64,000 bases of DNA from CAYWWM01 sp965198025 (GCA_965198025.1 OZ240237.1:744001-808000), one strand, 5' to 3'; shown: positions 15,496 to 24,769, numbered from the stretch's first letter. The notes: generated by a model from the sequence alone, not told the origin. Numbers and translations: made by a program.

Positions 15496-18102
15496 TCATT
15501 GCTGTTGCACCAGCCGGGATTCGCTGAACCGCAGTTGTTCCGTAATCGGGTTATGGATGCCGGCCAGCGCCAGGCACGCGAACCCCGCGATATTTGTATA
15601 CAGATATTGGTACCGCTTGCTGAAGGGAATGCCGCCCGTTTGCTGGCCTCCCAGTTCGAGCAGGTATTGCCCGCTCTTGAGGAACTCCTTCGCCAAGTCG
15701 AATTGCGCGGCACTGGTCGGCGCGGCGAGTTGGTTCTCTCCCAGGCAGTAAAACGCCGAGAAGATGTACTGCGGCTCAATATACCCGGGAGGCTGAAAGC
15801 CGCCCTCCGCATCCTGATATGGCTCCAGGGCCTGCAAACCTTCTGCAAAACGACTGACTGGTTGGAAGAACCGCGACTGTTTCTGCCCGAAAACGGTGTA
15901 CCCGTGGGTCATCGGGTACCAGAAGTTGTTGCCGACGCCGGGCGCCGGGCCGTCGCGGGAGATGAACCAACGCCCCTCGTCCTCGAACCAAAACTGCCCG
16001 GGAAATCGCCGGATCAGCCGCGCCGCCAGCCTCGCATACCGGACGTCCCGTGTGAGCAGCCACAGCGCCGTCAATCCCAGCGCGACGTCTGTTTGCCCGG
16101 CGGTGAACCGGTTCGCTAGACGCTGCCAGCCCGCTGCATTGTTGCCGGCCGGGTTGATGGTTCCGCTATGCCGGATCCGGAACCAGTACGTTCCCGGTGA
16201 TGGAGCAGTGTAGATCACAAACTCCTGCTGCAGCAGCAGCGCCTGCGAATAGCCGTCCACGCTCTCGGTGAGATTGAAGTTTATTCCGTCCGTCGACACC
16301 AGAATCTTGGCGATGCCCGTGTCCCAGCCCGTCTGCCTGATCCACTGCACCTGATCGCCCGCCGCCAGCGCCAGCGAGAACTCGACGAAGTCCTGGCTCG
16401 TGAGCGTGAAGTGTTCGTCGCTGTGGACCGCTCCCTGCGGCGCATACGACGACCACGTTCCGGAATAGGTGAAGAAGCCTTCCTCGGCGTCGTTGTGTAG
16501 TTCCAGCAGCGCCCCGCTCGCGTCCACGCGCCGGATCGCGTCGTGATAGAGGAAGATCGTCGGCCCCGTCTTGTTCTGCCACGACGAAAAATAGAACCCC
16601 GTCTCCGGATCGTAGTTGTTCACCAGGAACCCATCCACCGCCTTCCGGCACATCGGCAGCAAGGCGTTCTTCGTGGTCTCGTCGCCCGAGAGCCTCCAGT
16701 ACCACCACAGGAGGAACGCCGGTAGGCATTGCACTGCGTCTACCCACTTGATCTCGCTGATGCCCTGCGCGGCATACGGTCCGACTGCGGGGCGGTACGC
16801 CGGCGGCGGCGACGGGTTCACTTCGTATCCGATGTTCCATGCTCCGTCGTGGAACGGGTTGCCCGGATCCGACGTCTGCATTCCCGCGAACCACTTCAAG
16901 AAGTCCCGCACGGCGTTCCGGTACCCCGTTTCCCCCAGCACCGCGTAGGCCGCCAGCAGACCCATCGACGCGTACAGTGCGTTTGAATCGAAATTGATGA
17001 TGTTCGAATCCCACGCATCCACAAACGCGCCGTCCCCGCGAATCGCCGCCACCTGTTGCAGGTAGTTTGCCGCCAGCGTCAGCGCCTCTGTGTCCGTCCG
17101 GGAAACCTCCACCACGGCTGACCGGAAATAGAAGAAAAACCCCGACGACGCGGCGTTCTTCGTTCCCGTGTGCCGCAGCTCGATCTCGTACAGGCCTTCC
17201 GCATCGTCCTCGTTGTTGTCGAGCAGCGTCACTTCGAACGCCGGCTCCCCCGGGTCCTGATAGAGGTCCAGGCTCTTGCGGAGTTGTCCGTTGACGTAGA
17301 CGCCCACGATGGCCGAGTCCGGCGTCTTCTGCAGCCGCGCCTTCACTTTGCCGCCCGCCCCGAGTTGCGGGTGGAAGAAGACGTTCGCCCCGGCTTCCGT
17401 CGTCCAGGCGAAGCCTGCCACCGTATTCCAGTCGCCCACGAAGTTGTTCAGCGAGTCCTCGATCGTCCCGACCGGCCCCAGGTAGAGGTATTCGCCGCCG
17501 GTCTCGGCGAGGTGCTCCAGCAGTTCGAACGCGTGAAAATACACGAACGCCGCGGGCGCTTCGATCACCGCCTGTATCACCACCGTGTGCGTCCCCGGCG
17601 CAACGTCCTGCTGCAGCAGAACGGACGCCGGGATCGTCGTGGGATTCGAAAGGTCGAAGCTGCCGAGGCTCCTCCCGTCGAGCGTAGCGCTGACCAGACC
17701 CGAGTCGGCGGTTTTCTGCGTCCCGAAATACAGATCGTGCTCGACCGGCAGGGAATACGTCAGCGCCACGGAGTTGTCGTTGCGCGTGACCAGCAGCGCG
17801 CCGATCGGCTGCCACGGCGTCCGGATCGAGGCCCCGGTGTCCGGAACCACCAATTTCGAATAGGTGAAGAAATCCCCGTTCTCGTCGTTGCCGATCCCGC
17901 TGACGGTAATCTCGCCCACTCCGGCGATCTCCAGCAGTTGGTTGGTCTGGATGCCGTTGATCGATTCGGGATACGTCTTCGTTCCAATCGCCTCCGGCGG
18001 ATCGCCGCCCAGAATCTCCTCCTCCTCCGCCGCCACCGTCGTATCTACTTCGTAGCCGAATTGGAGCCCCGCGTAGTTCTTCAGGTAGACCGTCTTCGCC
18101 AT
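15496..18102 (-). CDS. Large tail-spike/fibre-like phage protein with glycosidase-like region
   Basis: Last gene of the phage cluster in reading order, 868 residues. Beta-rich N-terminal modules (about 1-330) include two similar ligand-binding-like stretches: SALDGRSLGSFDL-type text near residue 135 and VGVYVNGQLRKSLDLYQDPGEPAFEV near residue 270. Residues of about 345-520 are helical with AANYLQQVAAI, LKWFAGMQ, WVDAVQCLPAFLLWWYWRLSGD and AVDGFLVNNYDPETGFYFSSW, resembling (alpha/alpha)6 glycoside hydrolase folds. A second beta module (FVEFSLALAAGDQVQWIRQTGWDTG) is followed by more helical repeats to the end. Position after the tail-tip gene and size suit a receptor-binding or polysaccharide-degrading spike. 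AGGACCC precedes the ATG. No close family is recognised, so enzymatic activity is inference. Confidence 0.65.
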   Translation of the reverse strand: MAKTVYLKNYAGLQFGYEVDTTVAAEEEEILGGDPPEAIGTKTYPESINGIQTNQLLEIAGVGEITVSGIGNDENGDFFTYSKLVVPDTGASIRTPWQPIGALLVTRNDNSVALTYSLPVEHDLYFGTQKTADSGLVSATLDGRSLGSFDLSNPTTIPASVLLQQDVAPGTHTVVIQAVIEAPAAFVYFHAFELLEHLAETGGEYLYLGPVGTIEDSLNNFVGDWNTVAGFAWTTEAGANVFFHPQLGAGGKVKARLQKTPDSAIVGVYVNGQLRKSLDLYQDPGEPAFEVTLLDNNEDDAEGLYEIELRHTGTKNAASSGFFFYFRSAVVEVSRTDTEALTLAANYLQQVAAIRGDGAFVDAWDSNIINFDSNALYASMGLLAAYAVLGETGYRNAVRDFLKWFAGMQTSDPGNPFHDGAWNIGYEVNPSPPPAYRPAVGPYAAQGISEIKWVDAVQCLPAFLLWWYWRLSGDETTKNALLPMCRKAVDGFLVNNYDPETGFYFSSWQNKTGPTIFLYHDAIRRVDASGALLELHNDAEEGFFTYSGTWSSYAPQGAVHSDEHFTLTSQDFVEFSLALAAGDQVQWIRQTGWDTGIAKILVSTDGINFNLTESVDGYSQALLLQQEFVIYTAPSPGTYWFRIRHSGTINPAGNNAAGWQRLANRFTAGQTDVALGLTALWLLTRDVRYARLAARLIRRFPGQFWFEDEGRWFISRDGPAPGVGNNFWYPMTHGYTVFGQKQSRFFQPVSRFAEGLQALEPYQDAEGGFQPPGYIEPQYIFSAFYCLGENQLAAPTSAAQFDLAKEFLKSGQYLLELGGQQTGGIPFSKRYQYLYTNIAGFACLALAGIHNPITEQLRFSESRLVQQQ

Positions 18103-18114
18103 GGGTCCTGTTTC

Positions 18115-20400
18115 CTACATCGTCACAAACACCGTCAAGTCCTCGCCCGGGCTTGACGAGCCGACCTCGGTAATTTCGATCGACACTGCCTTGCCGCCCG
18201 CGTCGCCCTGCTTCGCGCCCGAGGCCCACACGAGCTGCGGCGTCTGCCCGCCCGTGATGACCCCCGGCAACCGTCCGACCGGCCCATACGGTTCGCCGTC
18301 GATCTTGATCTGAATCCCGATCGTGCCCGCCGCCCCGGAATCGAAGGGGCTTTTGGCGGCCTGCGCATAGACCAGCCCGATGCTCACTCCTTCCGGCAGC
18401 ATCAGCGGCATCGCCAGGTCGTCGCCCGTCGCCAACGGCCCGGGAATCTGGATCGTCCCCAGCCCTCCCGAAGATGTCCGCAGTCCCGGCAGCGTCCCGA
18501 ACAGCGCCGCATTGATCTCGTACTGCGCCTGGAACGGCAGCTCCACCGCCTCGGACTCCCCCGCCGGATTCGTAAACCGCAGCGCCGCGTGCAGAATCCG
18601 CAACTGCCCCGGCCGGAAGTCTACCGTATGTTCGTGCAGCGCCCGCGACAGCGTAAAGCCCGGCGGCAGCACAAAGTGCAGATTGCGCTCCGTCAGCCGA
18701 TAGACGGTGTCGCCCGCATTCGCCGCCCGCGCTTCGCTCAGCTTCTGCGCCCGCGCCACCTCCAGCGTCGCCGATGTCGGCGTCGCGCCCTCGATGCCCG
18801 GGCCCGTGACTTGCAGCATCTCCTCCCCGATGTTGAGAAAATCCCCCACCAGCAGCTCCGCCTGCGACGCCACTTCAGCCGTCGTGCTCTCGGCATCCAG
18901 AGCGCTCGCCAGCGTCGTTTCCACGCGTTCAAGCTCCAGGTCGGCCAGCAGCGTCAGGTCGCCCGTGCGGTAGTCCGCGCCGCGTGGTATCCGAAACTTC
19001 AGCCACAAGTGTCCTTGCGGAAAGGCCGACAGCGACCATTCCCCCGGCGGCGGCGCAGTCGTCTGCGGCCTGCGACGCACGGTCGTCGCGATCAGGTTCT
19101 GCGTCGGCCCGGCCGTGTCTGGGTACGTGAGCTCGTTGTAGACACGCAGCAGAAAGTCGCGCGTCTCGTCCGGGTTCTCGCTCACCTCCACGACCTCGAA
19201 CGTCTCGTAACGGTTGTCCCCGAAGCCGTTCTGCGACCACGGCGCGGCATCATGCGCCACGCGCGCTACATCGCCCGGCAGCAGCGCCAGGCTTTCCGGC
19301 GTGCCCCGCAGCCGGCAGAACAGGTTGTTCTCGATGGTGCGCGTCAGCAGGTAGTTCCCGATGCGTTCGGCCTGGTGCTGCGGCAGATTTCCCAGGTGTA
19401 GCCGCGCCGCAATCACGCGCCCCGTCCTCGACTGGTGCGGCTCGTGGTTCCACAGCTTGGTCATCACCGCGAAGTTGTTGTCGGGGTCGCGGAACACCAG
19501 TTCGATCCGGTTCGCCGCCGCCCGCGTGTCCTGGTAGAATGCCGAAAACGATCCCTCCACGATGTTGTGCATCGTGAAGTCGAAGATCGGCGCGCGCGCC
19601 TGATCGATTCGCAACTGGATCGCCCCCGCGCTGTCCAGCAGGAAGCCCCGGCAGGTCGCCAGCAGCGCCGCCAGACCCTGGTCGAAATCCGCTTCCTCGG
19701 TGAAGGCGACGTGCGAGACGAACCGCTTCACCTGGCTTCCGTCGCCGGTGGGATCAATCAACGCATCCGCGTAATCGGCTGCCGTTCGGAACGACGCCCA
19801 GTCGATCCGCGAATCCGGCAGCCCGCGCACCGTCGTCAACAGGTCGGCGATCTGCCACGCCGGGTTGTCCGAGTACTCGTAGCCCGTCTGCACGCCCTGC
19901 TCGTCGAAGATGCGCACCTTGCGTGTCCGGAACACGCCCACCACGCTCAGCTCCGGCCCCGGCGCGAACACGTCGAACGGAATCCGCAGCGCCAGGTACG
20001 CCGTCCGCGAGAACGTCAGACCCTGCACGCCCGGCGGCGTCAGCGAATCCGCCTTCTGGTCGCCGTCTTGGTCGAACGGGTGGCGCGATCCCACTCCTTC
20101 CGGATAGAGCGCGTCCCGCGCGCCCGTGTCCGAAACGAAGGACGACCGCTCGCCGTGCAGCCCCTTGTGGAAATGGATGTTCTCCCGGATCGTGATGTCC
20201 CGCGCCGTGCCGTTCACGTACAACTCTTCCAGTGCATCCCATTCGCCTTCGCCCAGCGCCAGGAACAGAATCGTCTGATCGGCCTCGGTCTCGTCCTTCA
20301 GCATTACATTCCCGCCCACCACGTGCCGCCCGTAGGCGAGCACCACTGGTCGTCCCAGCGACGCCGTCAGGATGTCCGTATGGGTTGTGCTAACTGGCAT
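18115..20400 (-). CDS. Phage tail tip/baseplate hub protein
   Basis: A 761-residue protein upstream of the spike gene. The N-terminus (GRPVVLAYGRHVVGGNVML) and the central DNPAWQIADLLTTVRGLPDSRIDWASF, followed by a domain with RIELVFRDPDNNFAVMTKLWN and a domain with YETFEVVEVSENPDETRDFLLRVYNELTY, fit tail-tip (lambda J/GTA hub-like) proteins that attach the fibre. The C-terminal third is beta-rich and probably interacts with the spike encoded next. There is only a 12-base gap to that gene. No good ribosome site is visible before the ATG, and the region upstream is a repeat. Confidence 0.75.
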   Translation of the reverse strand: MPVSTTHTDILTASLGRPVVLAYGRHVVGGNVMLKDETEADQTILFLALGEGEWDALEELYVNGTARDITIRENIHFHKGLHGERSSFVSDTGARDALYPEGVGSRHPFDQDGDQKADSLTPPGVQGLTFSRTAYLALRIPFDVFAPGPELSVVGVFRTRKVRIFDEQGVQTGYEYSDNPAWQIADLLTTVRGLPDSRIDWASFRTAADYADALIDPTGDGSQVKRFVSHVAFTEEADFDQGLAALLATCRGFLLDSAGAIQLRIDQARAPIFDFTMHNIVEGSFSAFYQDTRAAANRIELVFRDPDNNFAVMTKLWNHEPHQSRTGRVIAARLHLGNLPQHQAERIGNYLLTRTIENNLFCRLRGTPESLALLPGDVARVAHDAAPWSQNGFGDNRYETFEVVEVSENPDETRDFLLRVYNELTYPDTAGPTQNLIATTVRRRPQTTAPPPGEWSLSAFPQGHLWLKFRIPRGADYRTGDLTLLADLELERVETTLASALDAESTTAEVASQAELLVGDFLNIGEEMLQVTGPGIEGATPTSATLEVARAQKLSEARAANAGDTVYRLTERNLHFVLPPGFTLSRALHEHTVDFRPGQLRILHAALRFTNPAGESEAVELPFQAQYEINAALFGTLPGLRTSSGGLGTIQIPGPLATGDDLAMPLMLPEGVSIGLVYAQAAKSPFDSGAAGTIGIQIKIDGEPYGPVGRLPGVITGGQTPQLVWASGAKQGDAGGKAVSIEITEVGSSSPGEDLTVFVTM

Positions 20401-20423
20401 AAGCGAACCGTAGAAGAGGACGT

Positions 20424-20530
20424 GTCATCCCGGATGGCTTGTCCCGCTTGTCCCGCCTGTCCCGAGATCGGTCGAGGGGAGATCTGCCGAGGGGGGTGAA
20501 GTCGAGGGAAGCAAGGGATCTGCTTTTCTC
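20424..20530. repeat. Type A dispersed repeat, long form, copy 2
   Basis: Begins GTCATCCCGGATGG and ends AAGGGATCTGCTTTTC, with an internal segment of TGTCCCGCCTGTCCCGAG followed by ATCGGTCGAGG. It lies between the tail-tip gene and the upstream baseplate gene. Confidence 0.8.
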
Positions 20531-20598
20531 CTGTCTCCGGACTTCCTTCTGTGGCAATGCGCCCTGTCGAGGGCTCGCCGGAACCGGTGCCCCGCCCG

Positions 20599-21282
20599 TC
20601 ATGGCAACAGCGCCTCCGATAACCTGCGCTCCGCATCGCGGGAACGCGATTGCCCCTCGACCGATTCCGTCAGCGCGCGCGTGATGTGCAGGAACCCTGG
20701 AAAGCGGTGCTGTCGGCCCCGCGCCTGGCAGGAGAGAAAATCCTTGGGGCACGCCAGGAACGGCTGCCCGGTCCCGGGATCGTCCGGGTCCGTGCCGTCC
20801 TCGTACCCGCAGTTGGCGTCCTTGAAGTCCCACGCGCAGAGATTCGAGTACTTGCGCCGCGGGATCTCCGTCGCCGTCGGGTCCAGGTCGCCTTCCAGCC
20901 GCAGTGAGGCCGTCCGCTCGTCCACCCGTATCTCGCCGATGCGCCCGCGAAACAGGATCACCGCTTCATTCGCCGCCGGAAACAGCCGCTGGATGGTTGC
21001 CTCGATGCCCTGCATGTCGCTTCGCTCGATGTCGAGAACCTTCGCCGTCTGCAGGTCGATGTTCTGCAGCCGCACCATGACCGGCTCCGCGCGCAAATGC
21101 TCCGTCAGCCGGATTGCTGAATCGAGCACCAGGTGTGGCGCGTAGGTGTTTCCCTGGAACTGTACCTGGTCCTCGGCGAAGTAATAGTTCGTCCCGGACG
21201 CCGTGAACGAGAGCAAGTGGCGCGCCGCATGGTTCCCGGCCGCCAGCGCCGCCTGAATGTTCGCGTTCAATGTCCTGGCCAC
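20599..21282 (-). CDS. Phage baseplate protein with BR0599/DUF2163-type C-terminus
   Basis: A 227-residue protein matching the DUF2163 plus phage BR0599 arrangement known from GTA and siphovirus baseplates. The N-terminal domain has HLLSFTASGTNYYFAEDQVQFQGNTYAP and VRLQNIDLQTAKVLDIERSDMQG. The Cys-containing C-terminal domain has KYSNLCAWDFKDANCGYEDG, then FLACPKDFLSCQARGRQHRFPGF; its four Cys are spaced as in the family. I start at GTG 21282, since GGAG lies eight bases upstream and the family begins there. The reading frame stays open for another 55 codons upstream, but those encode repeat sequence. Confidence 0.8.
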   Translation of the reverse strand: MARTLNANIQAALAAGNHAARHLLSFTASGTNYYFAEDQVQFQGNTYAPHLVLDSAIRLTEHLRAEPVMVRLQNIDLQTAKVLDIERSDMQGIEATIQRLFPAANEAVILFRGRIGEIRVDERTASLRLEGDLDPTATEIPRRKYSNLCAWDFKDANCGYEDGTDPDDPGTGQPFLACPKDFLSCQARGRQHRFPGFLHITRALTESVEGQSRSRDAERRLSEALLP

Positions 21283-21307
21283 GCTGCACACTCCTATATT
21301 TACGACT

Positions 21308-21360
21308 GTCATCCCGAGGAGCCCTGAGCGAAGGCAAAGGGCGACGAGAGATCTGCTCTT
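21308..21360. repeat. Type A dispersed repeat, variant, copy 3
   Basis: GTCATCCCGAGGAGC at the left and GAGAGATCTGCTCTTG at the right, with a CCTGAGCGAAGGCAAAGG spacer. It lies directly upstream of the BR0599-type gene. Confidence 0.75.
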
Positions 21361-21471
21361 GTGTTTCATTTCCTCCAGCATTCTCTCCAGCCGCATAACC
21401 ACCTTCACCCTCCTCCGACCACCTTCTCCGTGTCTCTGAAACGACATATTGCCGTCGGTTCGCTCCGTGGC

Positions 21472-22068
21472 TCAGATTAAATAGTCCAGCCCCGTCGGCG
21501 CTCCGCCCACCACCCGAATCCTGTGCAGTCCCAGCACCACGTCGGTCTTCGGGCTCTCGCCGCCCGTCGGCAGGTCGTCCAGATAGATCTGCGCGTACGG
21601 CCCGTTCACCCGGTAGCCGTAGCCTGCATAGACGAACTGCTTGCCGTCCGGGCCGAGATCGAGTGCCTGGCTCACCGGCACGGTCCCGAACGGGTTCCCG
21701 GCGGCAAAGCTGGGGTACTGGTTCATGCCCACGCCCACCGCCTCGATCAACTGCACCCGGATGGTGTGCTCCTCGTGACCCGCTTCTTCGTAGATCGGCT
21801 CTTGATCGAAATAGACGGAGTATTGCCGGTTCGCCGTCTGGTCCTGGAACGTAAAGAAGTCGGTCATCATCCGCAGCCGGAACCGCTCGATGGCGTCCCA
21901 GTCGGCCTGGGCGCGCCGCCGGAACAGCAGCAGAAACACCCGTCGCGGAGCCGCCTTGCGGCGGAAGAACTCCCGCGCCGATTCCACCCGCCCGCGCAGC
22001 ACGTTCGCTTCCGCTGTCCGTGCCACCGTGTAGTCCGGATCAACCGGAAATATGTCAGTCGCTGCCAT
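21472..22068 (-). CDS. Phage distal-tail-like protein
   Basis: A 198-residue protein between the tape measure gene and the BR0599-type baseplate gene, the usual place for a distal tail protein. The sequence (FPVDPDYTVARTAEANVLRG, VFLLLFRRRAQADWDAIERF, FFTFQDQTANRQYSVYFDQEP, EEHTIRVQLIEAVG) is beta-rich after a short helical part. I do not recognise a named family with certainty; the call rests mainly on gene order. A GAGG lies five bases upstream of the ATG. Confidence 0.55.
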   Translation of the reverse strand: MAATDIFPVDPDYTVARTAEANVLRGRVESAREFFRRKAAPRRVFLLLFRRRAQADWDAIERFRLRMMTDFFTFQDQTANRQYSVYFDQEPIYEEAGHEEHTIRVQLIEAVGVGMNQYPSFAAGNPFGTVPVSQALDLGPDGKQFVYAGYGYRVNGPYAQIYLDDLPTGGESPKTDVVLGLHRIRVVGGAPTGLDYLI

Positions 22069-22224
22069 AGTTGCCTCGGTGATGAGCGACGAGCGGAACG
22101 GGCATCAGGATGTCGTTTCGGGTGACGAGCTGGGATCTTGCCTCGCTTCCGATTCTCGCTCGCCGCCGTTCACCCGCCACCGCCTCATGTTTTTTCTGGC
22201 TCGTCACTCGTCGCTGGCCGCGTG

Positions 22225-23352
22225 TCACTGTCTGAGTGCCCGGCTTGCCGCTCCGCCTCGCCGCAACACCACCAACAAACCTTCTTCCAGCGCCTGCGGA
22301 TTCTGTTGCAGCATTTCGCCCAGCGTTCGTGCGCTCGCCGGCTCCAGCGAGACCGGAAGAACCGGGTCCCGAGCCGCGACTCCCGAGCCCTGATTCAGCC
22401 CTTCGAGCAGATTCACCCCCAGCCGGTCCACTGCCTGCCGGTTCATCACGAACTCGCCGGGATGCAGACGCGCCAGAACTCCGTTTCGAGTTTCAACCAA
22501 CCCGCCTTCGGCGAACTCCGGCACCGGCGCCAGCGCCGCCAACTGCCGCCGCCGGTTGCGCTCGTCCTCGGTCTGCTCCATGGAGCGCAGAATCGCCGCA
22601 AAGTACGGCCACTGGCTCGGCGCCGACTGCGGCCGCACCCACTGCGACTGCATCTGGTTCCAGATTTGCTGCGCCGTGTTCACCGACGAGGCAAAATCCC
22701 GCCGGAAGCGTTCGTAGTCTTCGAGAATTCGCGCCAGTTGCGCAAAGCCGCGGTTGGCGATCTCGGCGTCGTGCCGCTTTTCGCTCCCGCCTCCGCCCCC
22801 GAACAGACCCGCGATGCCGCCAACCAGCCCGCCGATCACGGCCCCGATCGGCCCGCCCAGGCTGAAACCCGTCAGGGCGCCGCTGCCCAGACCGCCGATG
22901 GCGCTCAGTGGACGGTGACGGCTGCCGATTGTCAGCCCGCCCAGCAGCGACCCTCCCGCCAGCAGCGTGTTCCCCGAAAACGGCCCGAACCCTTGCAGTC
23001 CGGCCGCCGTCAATCCGAAACTTCCTGGTCCGGCTGGCAGCAGCGGAACGATTCCACCCAGGTTCACGCTCCACGCCCCTGCCATCTCCTGCACCGTGCG
23101 CCGGAAGAAGGCGGCCGCTTCACGCCAGATGTTCTTCCAGAGGTCGCCCGTGCTTCGTGCCCCGGCCGCGATGCGCCGCAGCAGATCGTCGAGGTCCTTC
23201 ATCGTTGCATGGACCTCGCGCCCGCGCCGCGCAAACGTCTGCAAGCCGCCGCCCAGCAGGTCGTCGAACGCTGACCCCACGCGCCGCACTTCGTGCGCCG
23301 CATCGTCCGCCCCGCTCACGTCAATCACGATGGATACGGTTCTCTCAGCCAT
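22225..23352 (-). CDS. Phage tail tape measure-like protein (short)
   Basis: A 375-residue protein with the build of a tape measure protein: a charged N-terminal helix (VSIVIDVSGADDAAHEVRRVGSAF), a long Gly/Ala/Leu-rich hydrophobic middle (GGPIGAVIGGLVGGIAGLFGGG at about 190-215), a helical segment, and the common C-terminal motif FAEGGLVETRNGVLARLHPGEFVMN. Tape measure length sets tail length at roughly 1.5 angstrom per residue, which would give a short tail of about 55 nm. AAGGAAACC precedes the ATG. It follows the tail chaperone-like genes in the usual order. Confidence 0.75.
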   Translation of the reverse strand: MAERTVSIVIDVSGADDAAHEVRRVGSAFDDLLGGGLQTFARRGREVHATMKDLDDLLRRIAAGARSTGDLWKNIWREAAAFFRRTVQEMAGAWSVNLGGIVPLLPAGPGSFGLTAAGLQGFGPFSGNTLLAGGSLLGGLTIGSRHRPLSAIGGLGSGALTGFSLGGPIGAVIGGLVGGIAGLFGGGGGSEKRHDAEIANRGFAQLARILEDYERFRRDFASSVNTAQQIWNQMQSQWVRPQSAPSQWPYFAAILRSMEQTEDERNRRRQLAALAPVPEFAEGGLVETRNGVLARLHPGEFVMNRQAVDRLGVNLLEGLNQGSGVAARDPVLPVSLEPASARTLGEMLQQNPQALEEGLLVVLRRGGAASRALRQ

Positions 23353-23408
23353 GGTTTCCTTAGGAGTCAGAAGTCAGGAGTCGGAATGAAGACCAAAATA
23401 TTGGACCT

Positions 23409-23447
23409 GTCATCCCGAGGAGCGAAGCCACGAGGGATCTGCTTTTC
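23409..23447. repeat. Type A dispersed repeat, short form, copy 4
   Basis: GTCATCCCGAGGAGCG joined to ACGAGGGATCTGCTTTTC. Flanked on both sides by GACTCCTGACTTC-like short repeats, one in each orientation. Confidence 0.8.
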
Positions 23448-23480
23448 CTTCTGTCTCCTGACTCCTGACTTCGCGTTCGC

Positions 23481-23828
23481 TCACCGCACCGCCCCGCAGC
23501 GCGGGCAGATTTTTCCTTTCATTGCCGCGCCGCACTCCGCGCACGGGTGATACTCGCGCCGGAACCGTTCCCGCGCCGCCCGCAGCAGCAGCAGCCCGTC
23601 GAGCTCGTCTGCGCGCAGCTCCTGCCACGGAATCGGCGCCACCTCCAGCGCCTGTTCGAGCAGCGCCAGGTGTCCGATCCACAAGTCGAATGCATACGCG
23701 TTGCGCGCCCGCCTCCACCGGCGTGCTGCCGCGCCCCCGGCCTTTGGAGTGGCAATCTGTTCCGTCAAATGCCGCCAGATGGCGCGCTCCAGTTCTTCCC
23801 GATCCCGGCTGGCCCATTGCGCCTCCAT
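23481..23828 (-). CDS. Small phage protein with C-terminal zinc ribbon
   Basis: A 115-residue protein between the duplicated chaperone-like gene and the tape measure gene. The body is helical (DREELERAIWRHLTEQIATP, NAYAFDLWIGHLALLEQALEV). The C-terminus ends in HPCAECGAAMKGKICPRCGAVR, two CxxC pairs that should bind zinc. The position suggests a tail assembly role. The start at 23828 is the first Met with protein-like sequence; the frame stays open upstream only through repeat DNA, so the start could lie inside the repeat (ATG in GGGATGAC). Confidence 0.6.
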   Translation of the reverse strand: MEAQWASRDREELERAIWRHLTEQIATPKAGGAAARRWRRARNAYAFDLWIGHLALLEQALEVAPIPWQELRADELDGLLLLRAARERFRREYHPCAECGAAMKGKICPRCGAVR

Positions 23829-23835
23829 TGCTTGT

Positions 23836-23927
23836 GTCATCCCGAGCGAGCGTCCTGTCCCGCCTGTCCCGAGATCGGTCGAGGGGAGCGAAGTCGAGCG
23901 CAGCGAGCCGAGGGATCTGCTCTTCTC
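23836..23927. repeat. Type A dispersed repeat, long form, copy 5
   Basis: GTCATCCCGAGCGAGCG at the left, the internal CCTGTCCCGCCTGTCCCGAG and ATCGGTCGAGGGGAGCG segments, and GAGGGATCTGCTCTTC at the right. Nearly identical to the copy at 34048. Confidence 0.85.
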
Positions 23928-23958
23928 CCGTCTTCTGGCTCCTGTCTCCTGACCTTCT

Positions 23959-24708
23959 TCACTCCGCAAACAGCGCCTGCACCGCCACCTTCTTGTGCAA
24001 CGGGTCCATGTGCCGCACGACGGCGGCGGGGTCTGTGAGCGGCTGTCCCGCCACGGCGTATCCATGTACTTCGAGGATCAGCTTGTCGTAGAGCGCCGCC
24101 AGTCCCGGCAGCCGCGACGGAAGCAGGGACTTGAGCGTCTGCGCCCCCCGTACGTACAGCGCCTGCGAGAGTACGCGGCTGTGTTCTATGCGCTCCGCCG
24201 CGCTCGGAGGCCGGAAGACGTGCGCCAGTTCCGTGTGCTTCGCCCCCGCGCGCGTTGCCTCCAGTCTCACTTCCACCGTTTCCGCATCGAGCCGGAACGG
24301 CGCCCAGGCTTCCGCGCCCGCGTCTGCCTCCTTGCCGTTCGCCGCCGGAGCCACGTCGCTCAGGCCGCGCACCACAAGTTCTTTGTGGTGCAGCGGAATC
24401 TGCTCCACGCTGATGGGACTTGCGTCATCCGCCTGATACCCCCGCACGCGCCGGAACAGCCGGTCGTAGAGCGTCGCTGCGGCTTCGAGCGCGTTCGACT
24501 CGAACCGCAGTGCTTCTTCGCCCCCGGCTTCGCTGCTCTCGACGCTCTCCACCGTGCTCCCCAGGTTGCGCTCGTACTCGCGCCAGTCCTCGTATGCCGG
24601 CGGTCGCAGAGAATGGGTCAGCTCGTGCCGTCCCTCCGGTCCCCTGAGACGCAGGCAGACCTCGATTTCCTCCGGCGCCAGCTCGAACAGCGTTGCTGTC
24701 TCGTCCAT
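23959..24708 (-). CDS. Phage tail protein with internal duplication (chaperone-like position)
   Basis: A 249-residue protein just before the tail tube gene's downstream end, where tail assembly chaperones usually lie. It is visibly two related halves. EEIEVCLRLRGPEGRHELTHSLRPP, later LYDRLFRRVRGYQADDASPISVEQIPLHHKELVVRGL, matches TVEVRLEATRAGAKHTELAHVFRPP and LYDKLILEVHGYAVAGQPLTDPAAVVRHMDPLHKKVAVQAL. AGGAG lies eight bases before the ATG at 24708, which decides the start over the ATG at 24714. No named family is recognised; the function is inferred from position. Confidence 0.65.
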   Translation of the reverse strand: MDETATLFELAPEEIEVCLRLRGPEGRHELTHSLRPPAYEDWREYERNLGSTVESVESSEAGGEEALRFESNALEAAATLYDRLFRRVRGYQADDASPISVEQIPLHHKELVVRGLSDVAPAANGKEADAGAEAWAPFRLDAETVEVRLEATRAGAKHTELAHVFRPPSAAERIEHSRVLSQALYVRGAQTLKSLLPSRLPGLAALYDKLILEVHGYAVAGQPLTDPAAVVRHMDPLHKKVAVQALFAE

Positions 24709-24769
24709 TTTCATCACTCCTCTAGCAGTCGCAGTTTGCATTCCGGCTCCTGACTTTCCGTCTCTTGTT

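Noticed and set aside
17170..18156. Long plus-strand open frames opposite the phage genes
   Set aside because: They mirror the codon pattern of the minus-strand genes, are rich in Arg/Val/His without domains, and lack ribosome sites; GC-rich DNA makes such shadows common.
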